Assembly: GCA_030599435.1 (NCBI GenBank)
Contig: JAUVNZ010000032.1
Coordinates: 1-11,037 of the forward strand
Source of the DNA: Gammaproteobacteria bacterium
GTDB lineage: Bacteria; Pseudomonadota; Gammaproteobacteria; SZUA-152
DNA length: 11,037 bases
Direction of reading: 5' to 3'
This document shows positions 1 to 7,047 of the stretch, piece after piece. Within the stretch, counting starts at the first letter, position 1. Each line of letters starts with the position of its first letter. The notes under the pieces were generated by a model that saw only the letters and a program-made list of their open reading frames with translations, did not search any database and was not told where the DNA came from. Position numbers and translations under genes: made by a program.

Positions 1-674
1 CTGGAAAAGGCGATGGCGTCTTCGCCAGATTCTGCCAACACATGAAATTCATGGGAGGCATTGCCGCCAATAGAGCCGGTGTCTGCCTGTACTGGACGAA
101 AGTCCAGACCCAGACGAGAAAATATCCGCGTATAGGTGGCATGCATAACATCGTAGGTTTCCTGCAGTGAGCTTTGATCGACATGAAATGAATAAGCATC
201 TTTCATGAGAAATTCGCGTGCTCGCATGACACCAAAACGTGGTCGTGTTTCATCCCGAAATTTGGTTTGAATCTGATAAAAATTCATTGGCAATTGTTTG
301 TAGCTGCGCAACTCGCGGCGACAAATATCAGTGATGACTTCTTCGTGTGTAGGTCCGAAGCAAAATTCCCGATTATGGCGATCATTCATCCGTAACAGTT
401 CTGGGCCGTATTGTTCCCAGCGACCTGATTCCTGCCACAACTCGGCTGGTTGCACTACAGGCATGAGCAGTTCCTGTCCCCCAGCACGATCCATCTCCTC
501 GCGAACTATATTTTCCACCTTGCGCAATACCCGTAAACCAAGCGGCAACCATGAGTAGAGGCCGGATGCCAGTTTGCGAATCATGCCGGCGCGCAGCATG
601 AGCTGGTGGCTGATGACCTCCGCATCGGCGGGTGTTTCTTTGACGGTGGCTAGTAAAAATTGTGAAGTGCGCAT
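1..674 (-). CDS. proS: Prolyl-tRNA synthetase, N-terminal part (cut by window edge)
   Basis: Class II aminoacyl-tRNA synthetase that charges tRNA-Pro with proline in the cytoplasm. The reading frame opens with ATG at 674 and stays open to base 1, giving 224 residues of a protein that is usually about 570. The start [20 protein letters not shown] is the classic bacterial ProS N-terminus. [10 protein letters not shown] lies at residues 106-115, and the motif 2 region ([17 protein letters not shown], about 139-155) is followed by [23 protein letters not shown] (about 200-214) leads into the editing (INS) domain that separates motifs 2 and 3 in this long bacterial type. The rest of the editing domain, motif 3 and the anticodon-binding domain lie outside the window. 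An AGGA about 14 bases before the ATG is a rather distant ribosome binding site and sits inside an inverted repeat. Identification is by close recalled similarity to E. coli ProS along the whole visible part. Confidence 0.97.
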   Translation of the reverse strand, partial: MRTSQFLLATVKETPADAEVISHQLMLRAGMIRKLASGLYSWLPLGLRVLRKVENIVREEMDRAGGQELLMPVVQPAELWQESGRWEQYGPELLRMNDRHNREFCFGPTHEEVITDICRRELRSYKQLPMNFYQIQTKFRDETRPRFGVMRAREFLMKDAYSFHVDQSSLQETYDVMHATYTRIFSRLGLDFRPVQADTGSIGGNASHEFHVLAESGEDAIAFS

Positions 675-682
675 AGTGGCGG

Positions 683-716
683 TTTGTGTCCTGATAGATT
701 GATTTCAGGACACAAA
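683..716. repeat. Perfect 12-bp inverted repeat in the proS leader
   Basis: TTTGTGTCCTGA (683-694) and TCAGGACACAAA (705-716) are exact reverse complements separated by 10 bases. The element ends 8 bases before the proS start codon. Read as proS mRNA it would form a 12-bp hairpin whose 3' arm contains the AGGA that could serve as the proS ribosome binding site. Read as DNA it is a two-fold symmetric site of the size bound by dimeric regulators. No T tract follows it, so it is not a standard terminator. A TACAAT -10-like box (716-721, minus strand) touches its edge. If that box is used, transcription would start inside the repeat, which favours an operator over an RNA hairpin. Confidence 0.7.
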
Positions 717-721
717 TTGTA
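716..721 (-). promoter_or_regulatory. Possible proS -10 box
   Basis: TACAAT on the minus strand differs from TATAAT at one position and lies about 40 bases before the proS start. No convincing -35 hexamer sits 16-18 bases upstream of it, so it is only a candidate. If correct, the transcript would begin within the adjacent inverted repeat. Confidence 0.25.
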
Positions 722-807
722 ACCGTCTTGCCCCCAAAAGGGGAGCAGTACAGGATATCTATCGGTTTGAACTGTCAGCCTGAGTTGCCAGGAATAATTA
801 CAGATTG

Positions 808-829
808 AAAAAAAGGGGCCGAGGCCCCT
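808..829 (-). terminator. Intrinsic terminator of the methyltransferase-nadC-lipoprotein operon
   Basis: On the minus strand, AGGGGCC (revcomp of 823-829) and GGCCCCT (revcomp of 814-820) form a seven-pair G+C-rich stem closed by two bases, or six pairs with a four-base loop. The stem is followed directly by a run of seven T (complement of A 808-814). It lies 17 bases after the lipoprotein stop codon and is oriented to end transcripts coming from 3146 down to 846, which insulates proS from that operon. Confidence 0.88.
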
Positions 830-845
830 GGGGTTCAGGTGAGGT

Positions 846-1295
846 TTACTCGATAACCTGTGCATTGGAAACAAATAAGATCTGGTCGAAAGTGCGATGT
901 AATGATTTACTGGTGAAGTTGTTCATCACTGCCGCATCGGTCCATTTTATGTTCTGTTGTGGTTTAACGCGCATCATGGAAGCTGCAATCCACATAGGCT
1001 TGCCAGTGCCGGCATCAACTTTCATGTAGGTATATCCAGCGGCATGCATCATCTCCGTAACTTTGCCCTGCTTGGGAAGATTTTTAGCAGCAGCAATGGC
1101 TGCCTGTTGTGCAGGTGACAGCTGTCGTTGGCCCGTTTGTTGGCCTGATTGTGCAGGTGCCTGTGATTCTGGAGCTGCGGTTTTGGATTGGGTTGTTTGT
1201 GCTGTTTGTTTATTGTCAGAATCTGAGCAGGCGGTTAGTGAAAGACAGGATGCAAGACCGAGTGCACAAACAGTGAATACATTTCGACAATTCAT
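846..1295 (-). CDS. Small lipoprotein with NrfJ-like C-terminal domain
   Basis: A 149-residue exported lipoprotein. Residues 1-22 form a lipoprotein signal ending in the lipobox L20-T-A-C23. Ser at +2 predicts the outer membrane under the usual +2 rule. Residues 24-73 are a Q/A/S-rich linker of low complexity. Residues about 76-148 form a compact domain: GKVTEMMHAAGYTYMKVD, then MWIAA, then FTSKSLHRTFDQILFVSNAQVI. From memory this pattern (GKV-x-E-M-x(3)-GYTY-x-x-VD and F-x-SK-x-L-x-RTFD-x-I-x-FV) matches a small periplasmic domain often annotated as NrfJ-related. Its biochemical role is not established, so no function is assigned. The ATG at 1295 follows AAAGGT at a normal distance. It is the last gene of the run that includes nadC, 44 bases downstream of the nadC stop, and is followed by a strong terminator. 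Confidence 0.85.
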   Translation of the reverse strand: MNCRNVFTVCALGLASCLSLTACSDSDNKQTAQTTQSKTAAPESQAPAQSGQQTGQRQLSPAQQAAIAAAKNLPKQGKVTEMMHAAGYTYMKVDAGTGKPMWIAASMMRVKPQQNIKWTDAAVMNNFTSKSLHRTFDQILFVSNAQVIE

Positions 1296-1339
1296 ATGTG
1301 GTTACCTTTAAATATTTTCCCTTTGATCAATTCAGGGTA

Positions 1340-2221
1340 TCACAGGGCGGTTGGAGCGGCTATAAAACGCATGGAAAGGTCGATGGCCTGGACGTTTTTG
1401 GTGATGCTTCCTACCGATATAAAATCTACGCCGGTTTTGGCAATGTCGCGTACTGTTTCCAGGCTTACTCCGCCAGATGCCTCCAGGCTGGCTCTGCCCT
1501 GGGTGAATGCCACGGCTTCGCGGAGTTTTGGCAAACTCATGTTGTCCAACAGTATTTGGTTAGCACCACCCTGTAATGCCTCTCTTAATTCGTCCCTATT
1601 TTCTACTTCAACCTCGACGGATGCTTCCGGATGGTTCATGTGTGCCTGAGCGACTGCCTCAGCAATGGAGCCTGCAGCATGGATATGGTTTTCTTTTATA
1701 AGATAGGCGTCGAACAGCCCTTTGCGGTGATTGTTGCCGCCACCGCAAACAACGGCATATTTTTGTGCAGTGCGTAGGCCGGGTAAAGTTTTGCGGGTAT
1801 CGAGAATGCGAGTTGTGATACTAGTATTTATTTTGGATATGGCATCCACATACTGACGTGTCTGCGTGGCAGTACCAGAGAGTGTCTGTAAAAAATTCAA
1901 TGCGGTGCGTTCACCGGTAAGTAAAGTGCGAGAATCTCCGTTTAAGGTACAGAGCACCTGGTCTGAATCTATTTTGTCACCATCATTAGCATGCCATTCA
2001 ATATCAATTTTTTCATTGTGAGTCTCCCCTAGTTGGTGAAAAACTTCATCAAACCAGGCCGTACCGCAAAGTATGGCAGTCTCACGACTAATAACTTCTG
2101 CTATAGATTGCGTTTCTTTGTGGATGAGTTGCGCGGTAATGTCCCCAGTACCGATGTCTTCGGCGAGTGCTTGGGACACTACCTGTTTAATATCGTCTGG
2201 AAGGAATGTGCAGCTAGTCAT
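1340..2221 (-). CDS. nadC: Nicotinate-nucleotide pyrophosphorylase (carboxylating)
   Basis: Quinolinate phosphoribosyltransferase (EC 2.4.2.19). It joins quinolinate and PRPP to make nicotinate mononucleotide, with release of CO2 and pyrophosphate, in de novo NAD synthesis in the cytoplasm. At 293 residues it is full length for the family. Visible signatures are the N-terminal AEDIGTGDIT (20-29), GERTALNFLQTLSG (103-116) with the conserved Arg105, DTRKTLPGLR (141-150), GGGNNHRKGL (160-169), LIKENH (174-179), VEVEVE (202-207), LLDNM (224-228) and EASGGV (247-252). The substrate-binding Arg, Lys and His residues in these blocks are present, so the enzyme should be active. The ATG at 2221 overlaps the 3' end of the upstream methyltransferase by 8 bases, which points to translational coupling in one operon. 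nadA and nadB are not in this window. Confidence 0.97.
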   Translation of the reverse strand: MTSCTFLPDDIKQVVSQALAEDIGTGDITAQLIHKETQSIAEVISRETAILCGTAWFDEVFHQLGETHNEKIDIEWHANDGDKIDSDQVLCTLNGDSRTLLTGERTALNFLQTLSGTATQTRQYVDAISKINTSITTRILDTRKTLPGLRTAQKYAVVCGGGNNHRKGLFDAYLIKENHIHAAGSIAEAVAQAHMNHPEASVEVEVENRDELREALQGGANQILLDNMSLPKLREAVAFTQGRASLEASGGVSLETVRDIAKTGVDFISVGSITKNVQAIDLSMRFIAAPTAL

Positions 2222-3146
2222 CTCGTTTTAAAACTATTAAATGATAAGTCTTGTAATGCTCAAATACAGCCTGTGTACGGAAACCAGAGAAATATTTATA
2301 TTTTTGTTTTTGGAGTTTTTTACCAAGAAACAGATTAAATATTTTTTTAATCAGCCCGTATGTTTTTGGGTAATTTTCCGTTAAATATCGATTGAGTGTT
2401 TGGCTAGCAGGAATAAGTTTTTGGGTTAGTGTTTCATCCACCAGTTTGATGTTTGGACTAACTTTTTTCGTAATGTCTTCGTCGAGCAGTAGTGTAAACG
2501 GATGATTCCCCAGATCGGCATAAAATTGGTCCATACGATGGCCTCCACCAAAGCTTTTATCACCCGGTTGACCATCACCATCGTGTTCGGTTTTAAAAAA
2601 ATCACAAATGACGACCAGGCCGCCAGGTTTGACGATGTGCGCCAGTATTGGGAATGAGGCCGACATGGGGATGTATTGGTAGCTTTCGCTAAACAAGGCA
2701 GCATCGTAATAATTGTTGTGTTCATCTATGGGGAATTGTTCAAATGTGGTTTCAAATAAACGTGCTGGGCGTTTGTTCGAATCAGGATCCATAGCGGTGG
2801 AACACTTTTCCAGTCGGTCACGGACCTGCTCTGCTAATTTGGGTGCTGGTACCAGACCATCGGCAAGAAATCCTCGGTTTATAAGCTGTGCAAGAATGTG
2901 GCCAGTTCCACAACCAATATCGATAACGCGAGTATTGCCACCTTCAGCTGAAGGCAGGGCAGACACAATCATATCGGTATAGCGCTGTTGGGCTTCGGCC
3001 AGGTTACTCAGGGACAGAGTCAGGTCATCTTCCCAAAGGCCATAATGTAAATCGTCCACCCCCAGAAGTTGTTGGCCAAGCACCAGGCCCAGTTCTTTGC
3101 TACCCATTTTTTTGTTTTTTACGGCGTTTTTTACAGATTGGTTCAC
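2214..3146 (-). CDS. Class I SAM-dependent methyltransferase, substrate unknown
   Basis: A 310-residue soluble protein with the Rossmann-fold methyltransferase core. Motif I is VIDIGCGTG at residues 74-82. An acidic segment with FSESYQYIP (152-160) follows, then PGGLVVICDFF (174-184), the usual post-motif block after strand 5. The last 100 or so residues are Lys/Tyr/Phe-rich (KYKYFSGFR 282-290, YHLIVLKR at the end) and may form the substrate cap. The motif order resembles small-molecule methyltransferases of the cyclopropane/tocopherol-like group rather than RNA enzymes, but the substrate cannot be read from sequence. The start is uncertain: GTG at 3146 has no clear ribosome binding site, and an in-frame ATG at 3107 (Met14) fits the apparent beginning of the fold just as well. 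Its last 8 bases overlap nadC, so the two are probably co-translated. The family is sure; the role is not. Confidence 0.85.
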   Translation of the reverse strand: MNQSVKNAVKNKKMGSKELGLVLGQQLLGVDDLHYGLWEDDLTLSLSNLAEAQQRYTDMIVSALPSAEGGNTRVIDIGCGTGHILAQLINRGFLADGLVPAPKLAEQVRDRLEKCSTAMDPDSNKRPARLFETTFEQFPIDEHNNYYDAALFSESYQYIPMSASFPILAHIVKPGGLVVICDFFKTEHDGDGQPGDKSFGGGHRMDQFYADLGNHPFTLLLDEDITKKVSPNIKLVDETLTQKLIPASQTLNRYLTENYPKTYGLIKKIFNLFLGKKLQKQKYKYFSGFRTQAVFEHYKTYHLIVLKRDD

Positions 3147-3340
3147 AAGTAGAATCCCACGGCAGTTTTTGTCTATTTTCTGTATTTTTGCGGAACGATC
3201 AGTAAAACGGCTCTATTTATGATTTTAGGGCGCCACCGCGCGGCAGATATTAATGGGTTAGCCGTAGGTAGACAAGAGCCAGACAAGCCTAACCGCTTAT
3301 TAAGTACGGTTATTAGCCATTTATATTGCGCTAAAAATCA

Positions 3341-3356
3341 TGTGTTTTGTATCACA
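3341..3356. promoter_or_regulatory. CRP/Vfr-like binding site
   Basis: TGTGTTTTGTATCACA matches the CRP consensus TGTGA-N6-TCACA at nine of ten core bases (left half TGTGT, right half TCACA). Flanking A and T also fit the wider palindrome. It lies about 170 bases before the binding-protein start and about 195 bases before the methyltransferase start, so it could act on either unit. Single matches of this kind occur by chance, so this is a candidate only. Confidence 0.4.
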
Positions 3357-3477
3357 AATACTGCACCAAAAAGGGCAATTGAACTACAGCTTGGGCGGCG
3401 TTGTGCCGAAACTTACTAATGAGATAAGCATAGTTGTATTCGGCGTGTAGAGCAGACACATCAGTACGCCATAACTT

Positions 3478-3483
3478 TATGAT
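3478..3483 (+). promoter_or_regulatory. Possible -10 box of the binding protein-receptor operon
   Basis: TATGAT differs from TATAAT at one base and lies 43 bases before the ATG at 3527. The best upstream match to a -35 box (CAGACA, 3453-3458) has a 19-base spacer, longer than ideal, so the promoter is weak or needs an activator. Confidence 0.25.
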
Positions 3484-3526
3484 TGAAATAGAGAATATAG
3501 CCTAGACAGCTAACCGAGGTGATTCG

Positions 3527-4555
3527 ATGCAAACTAATAAATTATTGTTTTTAAGGAAAATCCATCGATTTATAGTTCCGACGAGTCTTTTATTGTTGGT
3601 GGTCCCTCTATGGGCTGCAGACGATCATCACTCCCATGTCTCCGAATTTAGTGATCCGGCTGTCTTCGCAAATGTACCGGATGGCTGGAATTCAAAACCG
3701 ATCAAACATATAGATAAACATCCTGATGCTGATTTGGTGGTCTCTTTGGGCCAACAGAGTTACCCATTATTCAGCGATTTAATTCCTGATTACGCCAGGT
3801 CAAACAACCTGAAAATTGTTGTCAAGCAAGGAACCTGCGGCATTACTTCAGGACGATTATCGAAAAAGAAAATAGATGTTGGGGCCTTTTGCTGCCCGCC
3901 GGGGAAAAGTGACCGCTTACCGGGATTGAAATTTTATTCATTAGGCATCGCTCCAATCGCGTTAATTGTAAATACAAAAAATCCTTTGAGTAATGTGAGC
4001 TCGAAACAAGCCAGGGAAATATTTAAAGGCGATATTTCGCGTTGGTCAGAGATAGATTCCAACAATAACCAGTTGATTAAACCTGTTGGTAGGTTACATT
4101 GCAAGAAACGCCCGGGTCATTGGCGATCACTGATAAAAAACGCTGATGATTTCAGCTCGCGCATATTTGAAGTAGGTGTTATCCCAGATATGATCTCGCA
4201 AATTTCACGCAGTGCCAGCAGCATTGGATGGGAAACTCCCTTGATGGTGGAATATCATCAGAAAAAGGGCAATGTAAAGATTCTAAAAGTTGATGGCCAC
4301 TCACCCTCTGAAATTGATTATGTGTTGACTGGAAAATATCCGCTGTATCGTAGTTATACGTTGACTGCCTGGGAGAAAAAAAGCAAAACCAATCAGGAGG
4401 CGATAAAATTAATTCGTTACCTTCAGAAACATATTGAGAAAGTGCATAAAGAAGTTGGTTTTATTCCTGTTTCGCGTTTGAAAGATGCAGGCTGGAGATT
4501 TTTGGGTGATGAGCTTGTTGGCGAGCCAGAAGTCAATCAGCAAGCAAAAAAATAG
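3527..4555 (+). CDS. Periplasmic PstS-fold binding protein with four cysteines
   Basis: A 342-residue secreted solute-binding protein of the PBP-like (PstS/PBP domain 2) superfamily. Residues 1-30 form a signal peptide with basic head KLLFLRKIHR and a hydrophobic core, probably cut after LWA or WAA. A His-rich mature start (DDHHSH) follows. The fold markers are DLVVSLGQQSYP (69-80), the SGRLSKKKIDVGAF segment (108-121) that corresponds to the SG-x(n)-G-x-x-DIG loop of PstS, FYSLGIAPIALIVN (136-149), and IFKGDISRWSEI (165-176), a typical PstS-like block. Cysteines at 104, 122, 123 and 192 are unusual: Cys122-Cys123 occupy the place where phosphate binders carry ligand-contacting residues, and Cys192 lies in RLHCKKRPGHW. 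They may form disulfides or bind a metal or other ligand. No ABC permease or ATPase genes follow. Instead a GGDEF-EAL receptor starts 63 bases downstream, so sensing is more likely than transport. GAGGTG precedes the ATG at 3527. Fold is fairly sure; ligand unknown. Confidence 0.87.
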   Translation: MQTNKLLFLRKIHRFIVPTSLLLLVVPLWAADDHHSHVSEFSDPAVFANVPDGWNSKPIKHIDKHPDADLVVSLGQQSYPLFSDLIPDYARSNNLKIVVKQGTCGITSGRLSKKKIDVGAFCCPPGKSDRLPGLKFYSLGIAPIALIVNTKNPLSNVSSKQAREIFKGDISRWSEIDSNNNQLIKPVGRLHCKKRPGHWRSLIKNADDFSSRIFEVGVIPDMISQISRSASSIGWETPLMVEYHQKKGNVKILKVDGHSPSEIDYVLTGKYPLYRSYTLTAWEKKSKTNQEAIKLIRYLQKHIEKVHKEVGFIPVSRLKDAGWRFLGDELVGEPEVNQQAKK

Positions 4556-4618
4556 TAATCATCATTAATAAACAATAACTGTTAATAACTACTTATAACT
4601 ATAGAAGAAGGTTTTTTA

Positions 4619-7030
4619 GTGTCATTGCGAAATTATTCACTCACGTTAAAGATGCTTTTGCTAACAGCAATGGTAGGTATAGTAGTGTGGACATTTTCTG
4701 ATGCGCTTCAAACATCGACCCTAAGTAATGTCTTTCGTGAAAAATTGTCTGATCGGTTAAGTCAGCAGGCTGAAAAACAAAGAATATTGTTTGACCGTTA
4801 TGTTAAAGGACATCACACCGCAGTTAAGTTATTTGTTTCTACAATTAACATAAGAGATTATATTGACAGTTCTGCCTGGGGTGGATTTGATAAGGATAAT
4901 TCTGATTCAGAAAAAGAACATCCAGTAAAGTTTTATAATAAACCGCCACCCTGGTTGCCACAACTTTCTGTTTTGCGCAATTTTATTCAACCACGCAACT
5001 TAATGTTACTGGATCAAAATGGCCATGTTCGTGAAGTTTATCATACGGGTAAGGACAAATTACCAGAAATATTGCTTGAACCGTATGGCGTTTTATTAAA
5101 TCTAAGTCGTGATCAGGGATATTTAACAAATATAAATGGAGCACCATATCTTGTTGCATCAGAAAATATCATGGGTGAGGATGGCGGAATCAAAGCAACA
5201 TTAATGTTGGCATCTCCTTTAGATGAACAGTTCCTGATTGCATCCCAAAACTCGTCGCTTTCAGACTCCAATGTTATTGCGCTGATCTCCGAGCAAGAGC
5301 CGGTGATTTTTGTTAGTAGTAACCCCTCGCTTGTGCCTGAGGGTAGTTATCTGAGCGATTTAAAAAGTCGCTACCTGACTATAGGCCAGGGATTTTTTGA
5401 CTATGGAGCTGCCGACATTGTTGTAGAGTTAGTTTCTTTCGTTTCAACTGACGAAATAAAAGCTCTCACAAAGGAAGTAATAAAAGAAGAGCGAACAGTG
5501 CGTGTGTTAACCGCGCTATCATTTATTTTCACTTTTTTGCTTCTGATGTATTCCGTGACACGCCGGTTACAGAAATTTACAGCATATGTTGTTAATTTTT
5601 CAAAAAACTTAAATCAGGATAATCCTCTGGAGGAGACCGGGGGGGATGAAATAGCAGTGCTGGAACGTAACTTTAACCGACTCGCAGAAGCGGTAGAATC
5701 AGAAACAGCAGCGCTTGAATATCAAGCCTTGCATGATCCCCTCACAGAGTTGCCGAATCGTAAATTAATTAATAATAGATTGCAGCAGGAAATTCTGCGA
5801 AGTCAAAGAAGCAATAAACCGTTAGTGTTGATTATGAGTGACTTAAATCACTTTAAGGAAATTAATGACACCCTGGGGCATCACGTTGGAGATATTGTTC
5901 TGCAACAGGCGGCAACACGTATATTTCGAACTTTTAGAAAAACGGATAGCGTGGCTCGTTTGGGTGGTGATGAGTTCGGTATTTTGTTACCAGAAACAAA
6001 TCTTGAGCAAGCAAAAATGCTTTCCCAAAAGGCTGTTGAGGCCTTTGAAATTCCGTTTGTTATTGAGGGAAATAGTTTGAGTGTCGGGATAAGCATGGGG
6101 TTAGCGGAAAGCCCGGTCCATGGTGATGACGTGAATATACTCGTGCAGCGTGCTGATATCGCAATGTATATTGCGAAAAGAAGTAATTTGGGCTTCAGTG
6201 TTTATGACCCAGATCAGGATACTCACAGTATTGGTCGTTTGGCCTTAATGGGTGAATTCAGGGAGGCGATTGAAAGCCATTCGCTGGAACTTATGTATCA
6301 GCCTAAAGTTGATGTGCAAACAAGCAGAATTATTGGTGCAGAAGCTCTCCTGCGCTGGAACCACCCGACGAGAGGCAATATAAAGCCGGACGAATTTATT
6401 CCATTAGCTGAACAAACGGGTTTGATTAAACCATTAACGTCCTGGGTGTTGGATAAAGCTGTTCAGCAATGTATGGAGTGGAGAGAAGTCTGGCCTGACT
6501 TTAATATGTCTATAAATTTATCAGTTCATAATCTTCATGATGTTGCATTGCTCACGCAAGTTCGAGAAATGGTTACACAAAACAACTTATTGGCGTCATG
6601 CATTACTATGGAAATTACTGAAGGTGATATTATGACGGATCCGATTCGAGCTAAAGAGATACTGGAATCTCTAAGCATGATGGGCGTCACTTTATCGATC
6701 GATGATTTTGGAACGGGGTATTCTTCGTTAAGCTATCTTAAACAATTGCCTGTTGAAGAAATTAAGATTGATAAGTCGTTTGTATTAGAAATGATGAACG
6801 ATGAAAACGATGAAGTTATCGTAAAAGCTACTATAGACCTGGCACATAACCTTGGACTTAAAATTGTGGCCGAAGGCGTTAAAGACCAGAAAACATGGGA
6901 CCGGTTGAAATCATTAAATTGCGATATTGCTCAGGGCTTCTTTATTAGCAAGCCAATAACAGCGGATGAGTTTTTAGATAGACAGTTGACTGATAACTGG
7001 CCCAGGTGTGTATCAGGGATTTGTAAATAA
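4619..7030 (+). CDS. Membrane receptor with HAMP, GGDEF and EAL domains
   Basis: An 803-residue inner-membrane enzyme for cyclic di-GMP turnover. Membrane helix 1 is at about residues 11-28, a periplasmic sensor domain at about 30-293, helix 2 at about 295-313, HAMP at about 314-362, GGDEF at about 370-530 and EAL at about 545-790. The GGDEF domain has DPLTELPNR (373-381), the intact signature GGDEF (449-453) and, five residues before it, RKTD (440-443), an RxxD product-inhibition site. The EAL domain keeps EALLRW (575-580), Asn633, Glu665, Asp695-Asp696 in DDFGTGYSSL, Lys717, Glu752 and Gln772. Both synthase and phosphodiesterase activities are therefore possible; which dominates cannot be read. 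The start is GTG at 4619, with AAGG seven bases upstream and an A+T-rich 63-base gap after the binding-protein gene. The pair resembles NspS/MbaA of Vibrio cholerae in architecture. By eye the gene is clearly more A+T-rich than proS or the SulP gene. Confidence 0.95.
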   Translation: MSLRNYSLTLKMLLLTAMVGIVVWTFSDALQTSTLSNVFREKLSDRLSQQAEKQRILFDRYVKGHHTAVKLFVSTINIRDYIDSSAWGGFDKDNSDSEKEHPVKFYNKPPPWLPQLSVLRNFIQPRNLMLLDQNGHVREVYHTGKDKLPEILLEPYGVLLNLSRDQGYLTNINGAPYLVASENIMGEDGGIKATLMLASPLDEQFLIASQNSSLSDSNVIALISEQEPVIFVSSNPSLVPEGSYLSDLKSRYLTIGQGFFDYGAADIVVELVSFVSTDEIKALTKEVIKEERTVRVLTALSFIFTFLLLMYSVTRRLQKFTAYVVNFSKNLNQDNPLEETGGDEIAVLERNFNRLAEAVESETAALEYQALHDPLTELPNRKLINNRLQQEILRSQRSNKPLVLIMSDLNHFKEINDTLGHHVGDIVLQQAATRIFRTFRKTDSVARLGGDEFGILLPETNLEQAKMLSQKAVEAFEIPFVIEGNSLSVGISMGLAESPVHGDDVNILVQRADIAMYIAKRSNLGFSVYDPDQDTHSIGRLALMGEFREAIESHSLELMYQPKVDVQTSRIIGAEALLRWNHPTRGNIKPDEFIPLAEQTGLIKPLTSWVLDKAVQQCMEWREVWPDFNMSINLSVHNLHDVALLTQVREMVTQNNLLASCITMEITEGDIMTDPIRAKEILESLSMMGVTLSIDDFGTGYSSLSYLKQLPVEEIKIDKSFVLEMMNDENDEVIVKATIDLAHNLGLKIVAEGVKDQKTWDRLKSLNCDIAQGFFISKPITADEFLDRQLTDNWPRCVSGICK

Positions 7031-7047
7031 CAAACTCTCCCTGTTAC

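Larger units (their letters stand above)
3147..3526. other. 380-base intergenic region between divergent transcription units
   Basis: This A+T-rich stretch must carry the promoters of the leftward methyltransferase operon and the rightward binding protein-receptor operon. It holds a CRP-like palindrome (3341-3356) and a weak -10 candidate (3478-3483). It also holds a 6-bp inverted repeat TAACCG/CGGTTA (3290-3295/3307-3312) with CTTA/TAAG inside it, and a broken inverted pair ATGATTTTAGGGCGC (3219-3233) with GCGCTAAAAATCAT (3328-3341). A 66-codon frame at 3219-3419 has no ribosome binding site and no recognisable protein character. No c-di-GMP or other known riboswitch was recognised. Confidence 0.6.

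Noticed and set aside
732..743. CCCC-AAAA-GGGG hairpin upstream of proS
   Set aside because: It has only four stem pairs and no T tract, so it is not supported as a terminator or regulatory element.
3287..3293. GCCTAAC resembling an integron attC end
   Set aside because: No matching GTTRRRY partner was found at attC distance, and there is no integrase or gene cassette nearby.
3219..3419. 66-codon plus-strand frame in the intergenic region
   Set aside because: It has no ribosome binding site, no recognisable family, and its start coincides with one arm of an inverted repeat.
3147..3526. Pho box upstream of the PstS-like gene
   Set aside because: No pair of CTGTCAT-type direct repeats was seen, so phosphate control through PhoB is not supported.
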